64,000 nucleotides of DNA from Planctomycetota bacterium (GTDB lineage Bacteria > Planctomycetota > J058 > JAJDCP01). Both the position numbers and the translations under genes were made by a program. Where the stretch lies: assembly GCA_029260765.1 (NCBI GenBank), contig JAJDCP010000079.1, forward strand, positions 1 through 64,000, in the 5' to 3' direction. Positions 8,391-16,659 of the stretch are shown here, piece after piece. The notes under the pieces were generated by a model. It searched no databases. It was not told where the DNA came from and worked only from the letters and a program-made list of their open reading frames with translations. Positions within the stretch are counted from its first letter, which is position 1, and the number at the start of each line of letters is the position of its first letter.

Positions 8391-9143
8391 ATGCCCGCGA
8401 GTCGCCTGCAAGTACTGGTGAGCGAGCCAGATTCCGGAAACACGGTCTATGCCCCCTATGTCTGGGCGCTGCTCAAGTCCTGGTTCGAGCGCAACGGCAC
8501 GCTTCAGGATCGCGTTTCTTGGTTGGATCCGATCTTCAGCAACGAGCGGCTCGAGCAGGCGCTCGACAAAGCCCTGCAACAGCGCATCGACGTGCTCGGT
8601 CTGAGCTGCTGCGCCTGGAAATTCACGCTGCAGACACAGATCGCCCAGAAGGTCAAGCGGAAGCATCCTGCCTGCCTCGTGGTGATGGGCGGGCCTGAGC
8701 CCGACCTCAAAGACCCTGCGTTCGGCGCCACGTATCGCTCTGTCGGCATCGTGGTCGAGCACGAAGGCGAGGTGCCCTTCCAGCGCATTTTCGAAGCTCA
8801 GCTGCGCGGCGCAGACGTCGAGCTGCAAGACATTCCCGGTTTGTATCTGCGTTCTCCGACCAGCGGGAAGATGGAGCCGACCGCGCCCCCGCAGAAGCTG
8901 CGACGCTACAGCCGCACGGTCGCCTCCTGGTCGAGCAGCCTTGTCCGCCAGCGCCCGAAGTCGGTGGCGGCGATTCCCGACTGGTTGCAACGCCAGCGGC
9001 GGCTGCTGATGGGGATCGAGCCCCAAGCCTTTCCGCCGGGCTATCTCGCGGCATTCGGGGGCAAAGCAGCACTGCTGGAGCGCGAAGCGAGCTTCGAGCC
9101 CTGGCGCCGGGCCTACTTCCTTCATCGGAGCCCCCGAACGTAG
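8391..9143 (+). CDS. Stand-alone B12-binding domain protein (radical SAM part missing)
   Basis: 250 residues. Residues 1-165 look like the cobalamin-binding Rossmann domain of B12-type radical SAM enzymes: VLVSEPDSGNTVYAPY, IDVLGLSCCAWKF, LVVMGGPEPDL, EGEVPFQRI and then the linker GLYLRSPTSGKM. The radical SAM barrel and CxxxCxxC motif that normally follow are absent. Instead comes an 80-residue tail (PDWLQRQRRLLMGIEPQAF, ending in EPWRRAYF) that I do not recognise. The gene is probably a truncated or chimeric relic; it may still bind corrinoid. No strong RBS precedes ATG 8391, so the start is uncertain. It precedes the methyltransferase at 9177. Confidence 0.55.
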   Translation: MPASRLQVLVSEPDSGNTVYAPYVWALLKSWFERNGTLQDRVSWLDPIFSNERLEQALDKALQQRIDVLGLSCCAWKFTLQTQIAQKVKRKHPACLVVMGGPEPDLKDPAFGATYRSVGIVVEHEGEVPFQRIFEAQLRGADVELQDIPGLYLRSPTSGKMEPTAPPQKLRRYSRTVASWSSSLVRQRPKSVAAIPDWLQRQRRLLMGIEPQAFPPGYLAAFGGKAALLEREASFEPWRRAYFLHRSPRT

Positions 9144-9176
9144 CCCCGATCCCGGACCAGCCTCAGGAGACGCCTG

Positions 9177-9971
9177 TTGCTCGAAACCCTTGCCCACGCC
9201 ATCCGCCACCCGCTGCAGGTGCTGCGCCTGTATGCCCGACTTGTTCGCAGCGATCGTCTGCGGGGCAGCTGTATTTTCTGTGGCGTAGAACGGACGCTGT
9301 TTCGCCTGGGGCCTTCGAACCGCGACGGTTTCTACTGCCGGTACTGCCACTCGACCCTGCGCCAGCGCCACCTCGCGAAGGTCCTCATCGAGCGCCTGGG
9401 GGACGGATGTGGGTACTCGTGCTTCCGCGATTTCGTCGGGCAGATGCAGGGCCTGGTCACCTACGTTGCCCAATCCACGGGCCCGCTGGTTTCGGCGCTC
9501 GCCCGGCTCGAGGGGGCCCGTTTCTCCGAGTTCTTCCACGACGTGCCCCTGGGCGGAAGCTGGAACGGCATCCGCTGCGAAGACCTGCAAGCGCTGAGCT
9601 TCGCCGACGCCTCTCTGGACCTGGTGATCTCCCAGGATGTCCTCGAGCACGTGCGAGAGCCCAAGCGCGCCTTCGGAGAGATCTGGCGGACGCTCAAACC
9701 TGGCGGCTTGCACATCTTCTCGGTCCCCTGCGACCTCGCGAAGAAGACTGTGACCCGCGTCGCCGTCGTCGACGGGGTGGAGGTCTTCCATCATCCCCCG
9801 GTGTATCACGAAGACACGATCCGAGGCGGTCTGGTCTACACCGACTTCGGATCCGATCTGCTCGACAACCTGGTTGCGCAAGGCCTGCCGACTGAGATCC
9901 ACTGGTTTCGCGAGAATGAGCTGCAGAAATTCAGCTACATCTTCATCTCCACCAAGTCCAACCTCGTCTAA
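9177..9971 (+). CDS. SAM-dependent methyltransferase with N-terminal CxxC zinc-finger-like region
   Basis: 264 residues. Residues ~29-62 hold CIFCG and CRYC, which could coordinate Zn. A class I methyltransferase follows, but its nucleotide-binding motif is degenerate. The clear part is SFADASLDLVISQDVLEHV (motif IV region) and WRTLKPGGLHIFSVPC (motif VI), both typical of Methyltransf_11. The start is a TTG with AGGAGA about 7 bases upstream. The gene lies 33 bases after the B12-binding gene and 19 bases before the lipoprotein gene, suggesting a short operon. The substrate is unknown; enzymes of this type often modify sugars or lipid carriers. Confidence 0.65.
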   Translation: MLETLAHAIRHPLQVLRLYARLVRSDRLRGSCIFCGVERTLFRLGPSNRDGFYCRYCHSTLRQRHLAKVLIERLGDGCGYSCFRDFVGQMQGLVTYVAQSTGPLVSALARLEGARFSEFFHDVPLGGSWNGIRCEDLQALSFADASLDLVISQDVLEHVREPKRAFGEIWRTLKPGGLHIFSVPCDLAKKTVTRVAVVDGVEVFHHPPVYHEDTIRGGLVYTDFGSDLLDNLVAQGLPTEIHWFRENELQKFSYIFISTKSNLV

Positions 9972-9990
9972 GGACCCCAAGGAATCACCC

Positions 9991-10995
9991 ATGTCCAGCT
10001 TGTCTCGAGCCCTCCTGCCCCTCGTTGTCCTTGTTCCGCTCGCCTGCAGCGACGCCGCCTCAGCCCCCGACGCCCCGCGCGTCCGCCTGCCCGCAGACGA
10101 TGCTGTGCACAACAGCCCCGTCGAGTGGTGGCACTGGACAGGGCACGTTCAGGATGAGGCGCAGCGTTGGTACGGCTTTCAGTTCACAATCTTCCTGTTG
10201 AATGACGGCAAAACGCGCACGACCCTGGCCAATGTTGCCTGGACCGACGTCGCGGGCCAGAGCTACCAGAGCGCGGTCGAGCTTGGGATGGCCGAGCCGG
10301 AGATTCGGGACGGGGCCTTCGCGTTCGCGCTGGGGCCCCACAGCGCCCAGGGCGGCGATGGCGTCGACCGTTTGATCGCCGAGTTGGAGGGAACCCGATT
10401 CGACCTCTCTCTCGAGTCTCTCAAGCCTCCCGTCATGCACCACGGCGACGGCTACCAGGACTACGCATTCGGTGGGCACACCTACTACTACTCGCGGACA
10501 CGTCTGCAGGTTCTCGGCACCGTCGTGGTCGGGGAAGAGACGCGCGCGCTGCGTGGCCAGGCGTGGCTCGACCGCCAGTGGGGCGACCTGCAGTCCGCGG
10601 CCGACCGTGGCTGGGATTGGATGGCCATCCAGCTCGATGATGGACGCGATCTGATGCTGTTCTTCATCCATCCCGAGAACGAGGGCGCAAGGAAGGAGTT
10701 GTTGGTCGGGACCATCATTGATGCGCAGGGCACCGGCGAGGCGGTCGACCCACAGGACGTCGAGGTCGAGGTGCTGGGACATTGGACGAGCCCGCTGACG
10801 GGCTTCATCTATCCGAGCGGCTGGAAGCTGCGCTGGCGCGATCTGGAGCTGGTCGTCACGCCGGTCGTACCCCACCAGGAGGTGGACACGCGGGGCACTC
10901 CCGGGCGATCCTACTGGGAAGGCGCAGCGACAGTGATGGGGGGCGCCACGGGCCGCGCCTACGTCGAGCTGACGGAGTGCGAGCCGGAAGACTGA
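9991..10995 (+). CDS. CrtC/AttH-like lipocalin-fold lipoprotein
   Basis: 334 residues. A short signal ends in PLACSD, consistent with a lipoprotein although Pro at -3 is atypical. The mature part has the hallmarks of the hydroxyneurosporene synthase (CrtC)/AttH superfamily: NSPVEWWHWTGHV near the start, GQAWLDRQWGDLQ in the middle, GWDWMAIQL, and RSYWEGAATV near the end. CrtC hydrates carotenoids; many homologues are secreted proteins of unknown role. No carotenoid genes are nearby, so that specific function is not claimed. AAGGA lies 8 bases before ATG 9991. It converges with the radical SAM gene at 11002, leaving a 6-base gap. Confidence 0.75.
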   Translation: MSSLSRALLPLVVLVPLACSDAASAPDAPRVRLPADDAVHNSPVEWWHWTGHVQDEAQRWYGFQFTIFLLNDGKTRTTLANVAWTDVAGQSYQSAVELGMAEPEIRDGAFAFALGPHSAQGGDGVDRLIAELEGTRFDLSLESLKPPVMHHGDGYQDYAFGGHTYYYSRTRLQVLGTVVVGEETRALRGQAWLDRQWGDLQSAADRGWDWMAIQLDDGRDLMLFFIHPENEGARKELLVGTIIDAQGTGEAVDPQDVEVEVLGHWTSPLTGFIYPSGWKLRWRDLELVVTPVVPHQEVDTRGTPGRSYWEGAATVMGGATGRAYVELTECEPED

Positions 10996-11001
10996 TGGGG
11001 C

Positions 11002-12522
11002 TCAAGGCTGGACCTGCAAGCTCTCCGCCAGCGGCGCGCGCGCCAACGGCGAGGGCTCCGGGGGCTGCACGAGAGTGGCCTCCTCGAAGCGGGGCGGGGT
11101 CGCGCCGGAGGGCGCACGTTTGCGCGCCGGCTGCGCCCCGCGGAGCGCCCGGATCGCCTGCGTGCCCCATTTCTTGAGGATCGTGAGCCCCTGACGGCGG
11201 TACTGCCACACGAACTTCGCCAGGTCTTCAATGCGCCTGTTCTTGAGGAAGACGTAGACGTAGCCGCTGGTCTGCAACCACTCGAGATGGAAGCGGCTCA
11301 GATGCTCGAACTCGACCGCACCGCCGATCTGCTTGTTGTAGTCGTTCCATTCGCTGGAGATGATCCGGTAGCCGCCTTCGCCTCGTTCCGCACGGCGCGC
11401 GACCGAGGTGCCAGGATACGGCACCATGATCCCGAAGATCGGGATCTCCGGATTGATACCGGCAGCGAAGTCGATCGTTCTGCGAGCGCTCTCGACCGTC
11501 TCGCCGGGGTGCCCGATGATGAAATAGGCCTCAAGGGGCATGCCGACCTCCCGGGCCGCGCGGGTTGCGCGCCATGCCCGCTCGAGCGTGCTGCCTTTGC
11601 CCATCGACTTGAGGACGGTCTCGTCCGCGCTCTCGATCCCCAGCCCCACACGTTTGCAGCCAGCCTGCTTCATCTTGGCGAGCAGTGGCTTGTCCACGAC
11701 ATTGACGTGTGTCTGTGCGAACCAGCCGATACGTTTCTGCAGCCCCGCCGCCAAGAGCGTGTCGCACACCTCTGCCGTCCGGCGCATGTTGACGGTGAAG
11801 ATCTCGTCGTCGAACCAGATGTTGATCGGATCACGCGGCCCGAACCGCGCGAGGATCCCCTCGATCTCTTGCACGATCTGCTCGGGTGTCCGCCGCCGAA
11901 CCGTGCGCCCGTTGGGGTTCATGCAGAAGTTGCAGGTGAAGGGGCAGCCCCGCTGCGTCATCAGGTGGTAGCGTGAGCCGCCCGGCAGCATGTCCCACGC
12001 AGGCATCGGGAGCCCGTCGAGCGCCGGCGGCTGGCGCGGAACGCTCTTCAGCAGCCCCTGCTCGCCGCGCCACATCAGGCCCGGGACGCGGCTGAGCGGC
12101 GTTTCGTCCGCCAGCGCTTGCGCCAGCTCGACGATCGTGTAATCCCCCTGGCCGATGCAGGCCAGGTCGAACGCCGGAAACTCGTTCAGCGTGCGCTCCG
12201 GGATGGCGGAGACGTGGACGCCACCGATGAGAGTCGTCGTCTCGTGCGACCATTCCTTGACGGACGCGGCGATGCGTGCTGCCGGCTTGATCTCGTTGGT
12301 GAAGGCCGTGAGCCCGACCAGGTCGGGCCGGTACGCCTGGACGCGCGCGAGGACTTCCCGCGCCGGGAGGCGTTCGAACTTCGCATCGATCAGCAGACAC
12401 GCGATGCCGGCCTCACGGAGCGTCGCGCCCAAACACGCGAGCGCGGGCCGGACAAAGATCGGGGTGTCATACATCGGCTCCTGCACCGAGTGCGGAGGAG
12501 GATTGATCAGACACACTCTCAT
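11002..12522 (-). CDS. B12-binding radical SAM protein
   Basis: 506 residues. The N-terminal cobalamin-binding domain begins MRVCLINPPPHS and includes LIGGVHVSAIPERTL and CIGQGDYTIVEL. The radical SAM cluster motif RGCPFTCNFC follows at ~200, then GIESADETVLKSMGKG and FIIGHPGETVESA, both standard for the family. The C-terminal ~60 residues are Pro/Ala-rich and disordered. Such enzymes typically do radical methylation or ring chemistry on unactivated carbons; with glycan genes alongside, the target could be a sugar, lipid or polyketide-like moiety. It is divergent from the glycosyltransferase at 12818, with 295 bases between them. Confidence 0.85.
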   Translation of the reverse strand: MRVCLINPPPHSVQEPMYDTPIFVRPALACLGATLREAGIACLLIDAKFERLPAREVLARVQAYRPDLVGLTAFTNEIKPAARIAASVKEWSHETTTLIGGVHVSAIPERTLNEFPAFDLACIGQGDYTIVELAQALADETPLSRVPGLMWRGEQGLLKSVPRQPPALDGLPMPAWDMLPGGSRYHLMTQRGCPFTCNFCMNPNGRTVRRRTPEQIVQEIEGILARFGPRDPINIWFDDEIFTVNMRRTAEVCDTLLAAGLQKRIGWFAQTHVNVVDKPLLAKMKQAGCKRVGLGIESADETVLKSMGKGSTLERAWRATRAAREVGMPLEAYFIIGHPGETVESARRTIDFAAGINPEIPIFGIMVPYPGTSVARRAERGEGGYRIISSEWNDYNKQIGGAVEFEHLSRFHLEWLQTSGYVYVFLKNRRIEDLAKFVWQYRRQGLTILKKWGTQAIRALRGAQPARKRAPSGATPPRFEEATLVQPPEPSPLARAPLAESLQVQP

Positions 12523-12817
12523 GGGCGCGTACCCTCGGCTTCCAGCGCGTAAACCTCGAGTATGAATGAAGTGGACCCGCGACGCGAATGCTGAGTATGC
12601 TAAGAAAGAAAGGAACAGGCTGCGGGAAGGGCAAGTACAGTGCCCGTTGGGCCCTTACGTCGCCACACAGGGCCTCTAGGTTATCGGTCTGTGTGCACAG
12701 TAGTCGAGCAGCGTCCGGCACGCCGCAGTGTCTGTCATCTGCGCCGTTGGATTCCTTTGACGGTGTGGCAAGTGCGCGCGGGCTTCGTTCCCCGCCCGCC
12801 AATTCCCGGGTGCAGGA

Positions 12818-13840
12818 ATGGTCAGTCCTCGAGTCAGCATCGTTCTCGCTTGTCGCAACGGCGCGCGCACGCTCGAGGCGGCTCTCCAGAGCGTCCTCTG
12901 CCAGAGCTTCGAGGACTTTGCACTCCACATCGTCGATGACGGTTCGACCGATGCGACGCTGGAGATCCTGGCGAAGGTCAGCGATCCGCGGGTCGAGGTC
13001 CTCGCGCTCGGCAAGGTCGGTATCGCCGCCAACCGCAACCGCGGCATCGCCAGGACGGGCGGGGACTTCATCGCCCTGCTCGACCAGGACGACCTCTGGG
13101 CTGAGCAGAAGCTCGAGCGGCAGGTCGCCGCGCTCGAGGCGCATCCAGAGAGTGCGCTGGTCTACAGCTGGGTCGACCGCATCGACGCCGAAGGGGCGTT
13201 TCTGCACCCGGGTCCGCGCCCGCGGGTCCAGGGGGACGTCCGTGCCGCGCTGCTGTGCGACAACATCCTCGTCACCGCCTCCAACCCTCTGCTACGTCGA
13301 AGCTGTCTGCCCGACACGACGGCTCCTCTCGACCCGTCGGTGTGCCCTGCGGAAGACTGGGACCTATGGTTGCGCCTGGCCGAGCGCTACCCCGTCGTGT
13401 GCCTACAGGAGGTGCATGTCCTCTACAGGGACTCCGCGTGGGCGACATCGAGCGATTTCCGGCTGATGGAGCGTGCGGCGTTCCGGGTGCACGCCCGCGC
13501 GTTCAGGCGCGCGCCTCCGCGTTTCCAGCGGCTGCGGCGCCTCAGTCTGGCCAACCTCTACACCTATCTCTGCGTGCTGGCGCTCAAGGACGGACCGTCA
13601 CGGGCGCGGGGCCACAGCGCCCTGCGGTACCTGCGGGGAATCCTGCGTCACGCTCCCTCTTCACGGCCCGCGCACGCGCTGCTCCAGACTCTGGTCTCCT
13701 CCCTGGCCATGGCGGGCCTGCCGGGGCCGGCATACCTTTGGTTGGCCTCCGCCCTTCCCAGGCTCTTTGACGCCCGGGCGTTGTACACGCCCAGGACCTT
13801 CGTCAGCGCGCTCGCAAACATCTTCACCCCGAGGCTTTGA
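12818..13840 (+). CDS. Family 2 glycosyltransferase
   Basis: 340 residues. GT-A fold: VSIVLACRNGARTLEAALQSVLCQ (nucleotide-sugar site), FALHIVDDGSTDAT, RNRGIARTGGDFIALLDQDDLW (DxD-type metal site) and the later AEDWDLWLRLAERYP acceptor region. The C-terminal third is Arg/Ala-rich helices. No membrane segment is obvious, so it acts at the cytoplasmic face. The RBS is weak (AGGA abuts ATG 12818). It is the first plus-strand gene of the glycan locus, 225 bases before the Wzt gene. Confidence 0.85.
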   Translation: MVSPRVSIVLACRNGARTLEAALQSVLCQSFEDFALHIVDDGSTDATLEILAKVSDPRVEVLALGKVGIAANRNRGIARTGGDFIALLDQDDLWAEQKLERQVAALEAHPESALVYSWVDRIDAEGAFLHPGPRPRVQGDVRAALLCDNILVTASNPLLRRSCLPDTTAPLDPSVCPAEDWDLWLRLAERYPVVCLQEVHVLYRDSAWATSSDFRLMERAAFRVHARAFRRAPPRFQRLRRLSLANLYTYLCVLALKDGPSRARGHSALRYLRGILRHAPSSRPAHALLQTLVSSLAMAGLPGPAYLWLASALPRLFDARALYTPRTFVSALANIFTPRL

Positions 13841-13919
13841 AGCGCATGGGGTCGCGCCGGGTAGGTCAAGGCTGCCGTCCCCTCCCGTATCGATTTCGGG
13901 TAGAATCCTCCCGCACAGA

Positions 13920-13938
13920 CCGCCGGGCCGCCCGGCGG
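13920..13938 (+). terminator. GC-rich hairpin between the glycosyltransferase and Wzt genes
   Basis: CCGCCGGG (13920-13927) and CCCGGCGG (13931-13938) pair perfectly around a 3-base loop. There is no T-run, so it is either a weak terminator or attenuator-like structure in the wzt leader. Confidence 0.35.
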
Positions 13939-14065
13939 CTTCGTCTTCGCGGTACACAAACGCCGCCGCACGGAGCTTTTCGGATCTGTCTGGAGACCCG
14001 GCCAGACCGGTCTCCTGCGCCCGCGCTCTGTTCGTGGGGGCTGGCATTTTGTCCAGGAGCCTTGA

Positions 14066-15259
14066 GTGTCGCACGCTGTCGTTGTGGAGGGGGTCGGGAA
14101 GAAATTCCACAGGTTTGAGCTCGCGGGTCCGCGCACGCTCAAGGACGCGCTGCTCAGAGGGCTGCGAGGCGTCTGGCCCGTGGGCAGCTTCTGGGTGCTC
14201 CGCAACGTGAGTTTCCAACTCGAGGCGGGTCGGGCGTTGGGCATCATCGGCCGCAATGGCGCCGGCAAATCGACGCTGCTTCGCTTGATCGGAGGCGTCG
14301 GGCGGCCGGATGAGGGGCAGATCACGGTCCACGGCCGTATCGGAGGATTGCTTGATCTGAGCGTTGGATTCGACCCCGAGCTGACCGGTCGTGAAAACGC
14401 CGTCGTCAGTGGCGTTGTCCGAGGCCTGACGCGCCGTCAGATGCGTGCCCAGCTCGACTCCATCATCAGCTTTGCGGGTCTGTCCGAAGTCATCGACCAG
14501 CCCTTGCGGACCTACAGCACGGGAATGTGCATGAGGTTGGGCTTCTCCATCTCCATCAATGCCCTCCCCGACGTACTTCTGGTCGATGAGGTCCTGTCGG
14601 TCGGAGACAGAGAATTCGTCGAGAAGTGCGTAGACCGCATCGAAGCCCTCAAGGCGCAAGGATGCGCGATCATTGGCGTATCCCACGACCTCGAGAGCAT
14701 CGAGAGTTTCTGCGACGAAGCGCTGTTGCTCGAGGATGGCGAGCTCGCGGCCTACGGCACCCCGGCGGAGGTGATCGCCGAGTACACCAACACCCCGGTG
14801 CAGGACGGCCCGGACGACGTGGCGAGCGCCTTGCCATCGCCTGGAGGCGAGATGGAGATCACCGACGTGCAGATCCTGATCGACGGGAAAAAGGCCGGGA
14901 TTCTGAAGTGCAGTGAACAACTCAGTGTCCGCATCGCCTACAACGCGCACAAGCCGATCACCGGGCCGATCATCTTTGTGAAGCTGCTCGATGCGAACGG
15001 ATTGACGGTGTTTGAGTGCGACTCCCTGGCGACCGGCTTCGAGATCTCCGTCCCCCAAGGAGGCGGTCATTTCGAGTTGGCCCTGGAGCGGCTGGACCTC
15101 CTCCGCGGGCAGTACACTCTCGATGTCGGTGTGGGTGAGAAGTCGGGCGCCTACGCGTACGACTACCGTCCCAAGGCCTGCTCTCTGGTCGTCGCCAAAC
15201 ACGGCATCCACAGAGGGTTCATCTCTCCACCCATTTCCTGGCGACATCTTCCCTCTTGA
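14066..15259 (+). CDS. wzt: Polysaccharide ABC exporter ATP-binding subunit (Wzt-like)
   Basis: 397 residues. Walker A is GRNGAGKST, the signature is YSTGM, and Walker B is DVLLVDEVLSVGD followed by the switch His in VSHDLES. LRNVSFQLEAGRALGI is typical of the TagH/Wzt group. Residues ~270-397 form a separate beta-sandwich like the Wzt C-terminal carbohydrate-binding domain, which recognises the capped glycan end. The start is GTG with AGGAG 7 bases upstream. It pairs with the permease at 15763, with a small cupin gene between; together they would export an O-antigen-like polysaccharide across the inner membrane. Confidence 0.9.
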   Translation: MSHAVVVEGVGKKFHRFELAGPRTLKDALLRGLRGVWPVGSFWVLRNVSFQLEAGRALGIIGRNGAGKSTLLRLIGGVGRPDEGQITVHGRIGGLLDLSVGFDPELTGRENAVVSGVVRGLTRRQMRAQLDSIISFAGLSEVIDQPLRTYSTGMCMRLGFSISINALPDVLLVDEVLSVGDREFVEKCVDRIEALKAQGCAIIGVSHDLESIESFCDEALLLEDGELAAYGTPAEVIAEYTNTPVQDGPDDVASALPSPGGEMEITDVQILIDGKKAGILKCSEQLSVRIAYNAHKPITGPIIFVKLLDANGLTVFECDSLATGFEISVPQGGGHFELALERLDLLRGQYTLDVGVGEKSGAYAYDYRPKACSLVVAKHGIHRGFISPPISWRHLPS

Positions 15260-15328
15260 AGCGTGGCCGTCTGCGGCTACGGGCGAGGGCTCGCTGGGAG
15301 CGGCGATCAATGTATCAAGGAGCACACC

Positions 15329-15751
15329 ATGGACGTCTTCTATCCGAAGCCAGCATTTGAGGACCAGAGGGGGGCCATCACGGACATCCTCGAGCGCGTG
15401 GAGGTCGATTGCATCACGATGATCACCTCCAGGGCGGGCGCGGTCCGGGGGAACCACTACCACGAGGCATCCACCCAGTATGTCCATGTCATCCAGGGCA
15501 GGATCCGGGTCGGTTCGCAGACGCCGGGTGGTGCGGTCGCTGTCGCGGAGCTGGGCCCCGGTGCGCTACTCAAGACGCCGCCACTGGAGCGGCACGCCAT
15601 CAGAGCCGTAGAGGACTCGGTGTTTCTGGTCTACACGCACGGCCCGCGAGGTGGTCGTGACTACAAGGACGACACCTTTCGGGTCGATCCGCTCCTTCCC
15701 GAGTTCAGCGCCGATACACCGCCCACTAGCCGGGATCCCCTGACCAGGTAG
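15329..15751 (+). CDS. Cupin sugar-modifying enzyme (WxcM/FdtA-like)
   Basis: 140 residues, small beta-barrel. FEDQRGAITDILE and GNHYHEASTQYVHVIQGRIRV are characteristic of cupins that isomerise or epimerise dTDP-keto sugars, with the HxH metal or catalytic region in HYHE. LKTPPLERHAIRAVEDSVFLVYT gives the second cupin motif. AAGGAGC lies 7 bases before ATG 15329. It is nested between the two ABC exporter genes and probably tailors a nucleotide sugar for the exported glycan. Exact reaction unknown. Confidence 0.7.
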   Translation: MDVFYPKPAFEDQRGAITDILERVEVDCITMITSRAGAVRGNHYHEASTQYVHVIQGRIRVGSQTPGGAVAVAELGPGALLKTPPLERHAIRAVEDSVFLVYTHGPRGGRDYKDDTFRVDPLLPEFSADTPPTSRDPLTR

Positions 15752-15762
15752 GACGAGCAACA

Positions 15763-16590
15763 GTGTTCCTCTCATCGCAAAAGACGAAGCGCTTCAGAAA
15801 CCCCCAGAAACAGCATGTGCAGGGCTTGCATCGGCTGATCCACGGTAGAGACCTGGTGTGGGTGTTGGTCGTGCAGAAGTTGAAAATGCGCTACCGTCGC
15901 TCGTTCCTGGGCGCTTTGTGGGCGGTCTTGAACCCTCTGGCGTTCATGCTGGCGTTCAACCTGCTGGGGGCGTTTCTCAAGTTCGACATCCCCAACTACC
16001 CGCTCTTCATTCTGACCGGAATCGTCCCGTGGAACTGGTTTCAGGACGGCTTGCTCACCAGCGCGGTGGCGATCACCGGCCATTCCGCCTTTGTCAAACA
16101 ACCCGGGGTGCCTCCGGCTGTGCTCGTGCTCACAGACGTGATCATCACGATGGCCGACTTTTTGGTCGCAATGCCGCTTCTCTTTGCATTCCTGATCTAC
16201 AACGACATCTACCCGACGTGGACAAGTCTGCTGCTTCCGTTGATTGTCGTCCCCCAGTTCCTGCTCATCCTTGGCCTGGGCCTCATCGTTGCCGCCCTCA
16301 ACGTCAGCTTCCGGGACGTGCGGCACCTATTGGACGTGGGCTTGCGCCTGCTCTTTTTCCTGACACCTGTGTTCTACGATCCAGGGGAGATGATCTCCGG
16401 CAAGTTCCAGCTTCTGTACCAGCTCAACCCCATGGTCCACCTGTGCCATGCGTACCGGAGTGTCCTGATCGAAGGCGTCGCACCCGATGCGGCAACTGTG
16501 CTGTTGTTGTGGGCGGCGTCGCTGGCCACCCTGGTGGTGGGCTACGCACTCTTCTCCCGGGCGAGCCACCGTTTTGCAACGGAGCTGTGA
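15763..16590 (+). CDS. wzm: Polysaccharide ABC exporter permease (Wzm-like, ABC-2 family)
   Basis: 275 residues with six hydrophobic segments. LKMRYRRSFLGALWAVLNPL is the conserved cytoplasmic interface of ABC-2 polysaccharide permeases, and LLFFLTPVFYDPGEM and YQLNPMVHLCHAYRSVL are standard late motifs. The start is GTG at 15763, 11 bases past the cupin stop, with AGGA ~9 bases upstream. It partners with the Wzt subunit. Confidence 0.9.
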   Translation: MFLSSQKTKRFRNPQKQHVQGLHRLIHGRDLVWVLVVQKLKMRYRRSFLGALWAVLNPLAFMLAFNLLGAFLKFDIPNYPLFILTGIVPWNWFQDGLLTSAVAITGHSAFVKQPGVPPAVLVLTDVIITMADFLVAMPLLFAFLIYNDIYPTWTSLLLPLIVVPQFLLILGLGLIVAALNVSFRDVRHLLDVGLRLLFFLTPVFYDPGEMISGKFQLLYQLNPMVHLCHAYRSVLIEGVAPDAATVLLLWAASLATLVVGYALFSRASHRFATEL

Positions 16591-16595
16591 CCGGG

Positions 16596-16611
16596 TCGCC
16601 GCGGGCGGCGA
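16596..16611. terminator. Hairpin between convergent wzm and radical SAM genes
   Basis: TCGCCG and CGGCGA form a 6-base perfect stem around CGGG directly after the wzm stop. There is no T-run. It is placed where a bidirectional terminator would be expected. Confidence 0.3.
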
Positions 16612-16659
16612 GCATGCGGGCGGCCCGTCAATGGCGGGGACGAGAGCCTGGCGGACACC

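Noticed and set aside
8115-10112. A 665-codon minus-strand frame across the B12, methyltransferase and lipoprotein genes
   Set aside because: It runs through three real plus-strand genes with RBS and recognisable domains; composition is shadow-like.
15263-15328. Extended N-terminus for the cupin from 15263
   Set aside because: The upstream residues look non-coding and AAGGAGC is placed correctly for ATG 15329.
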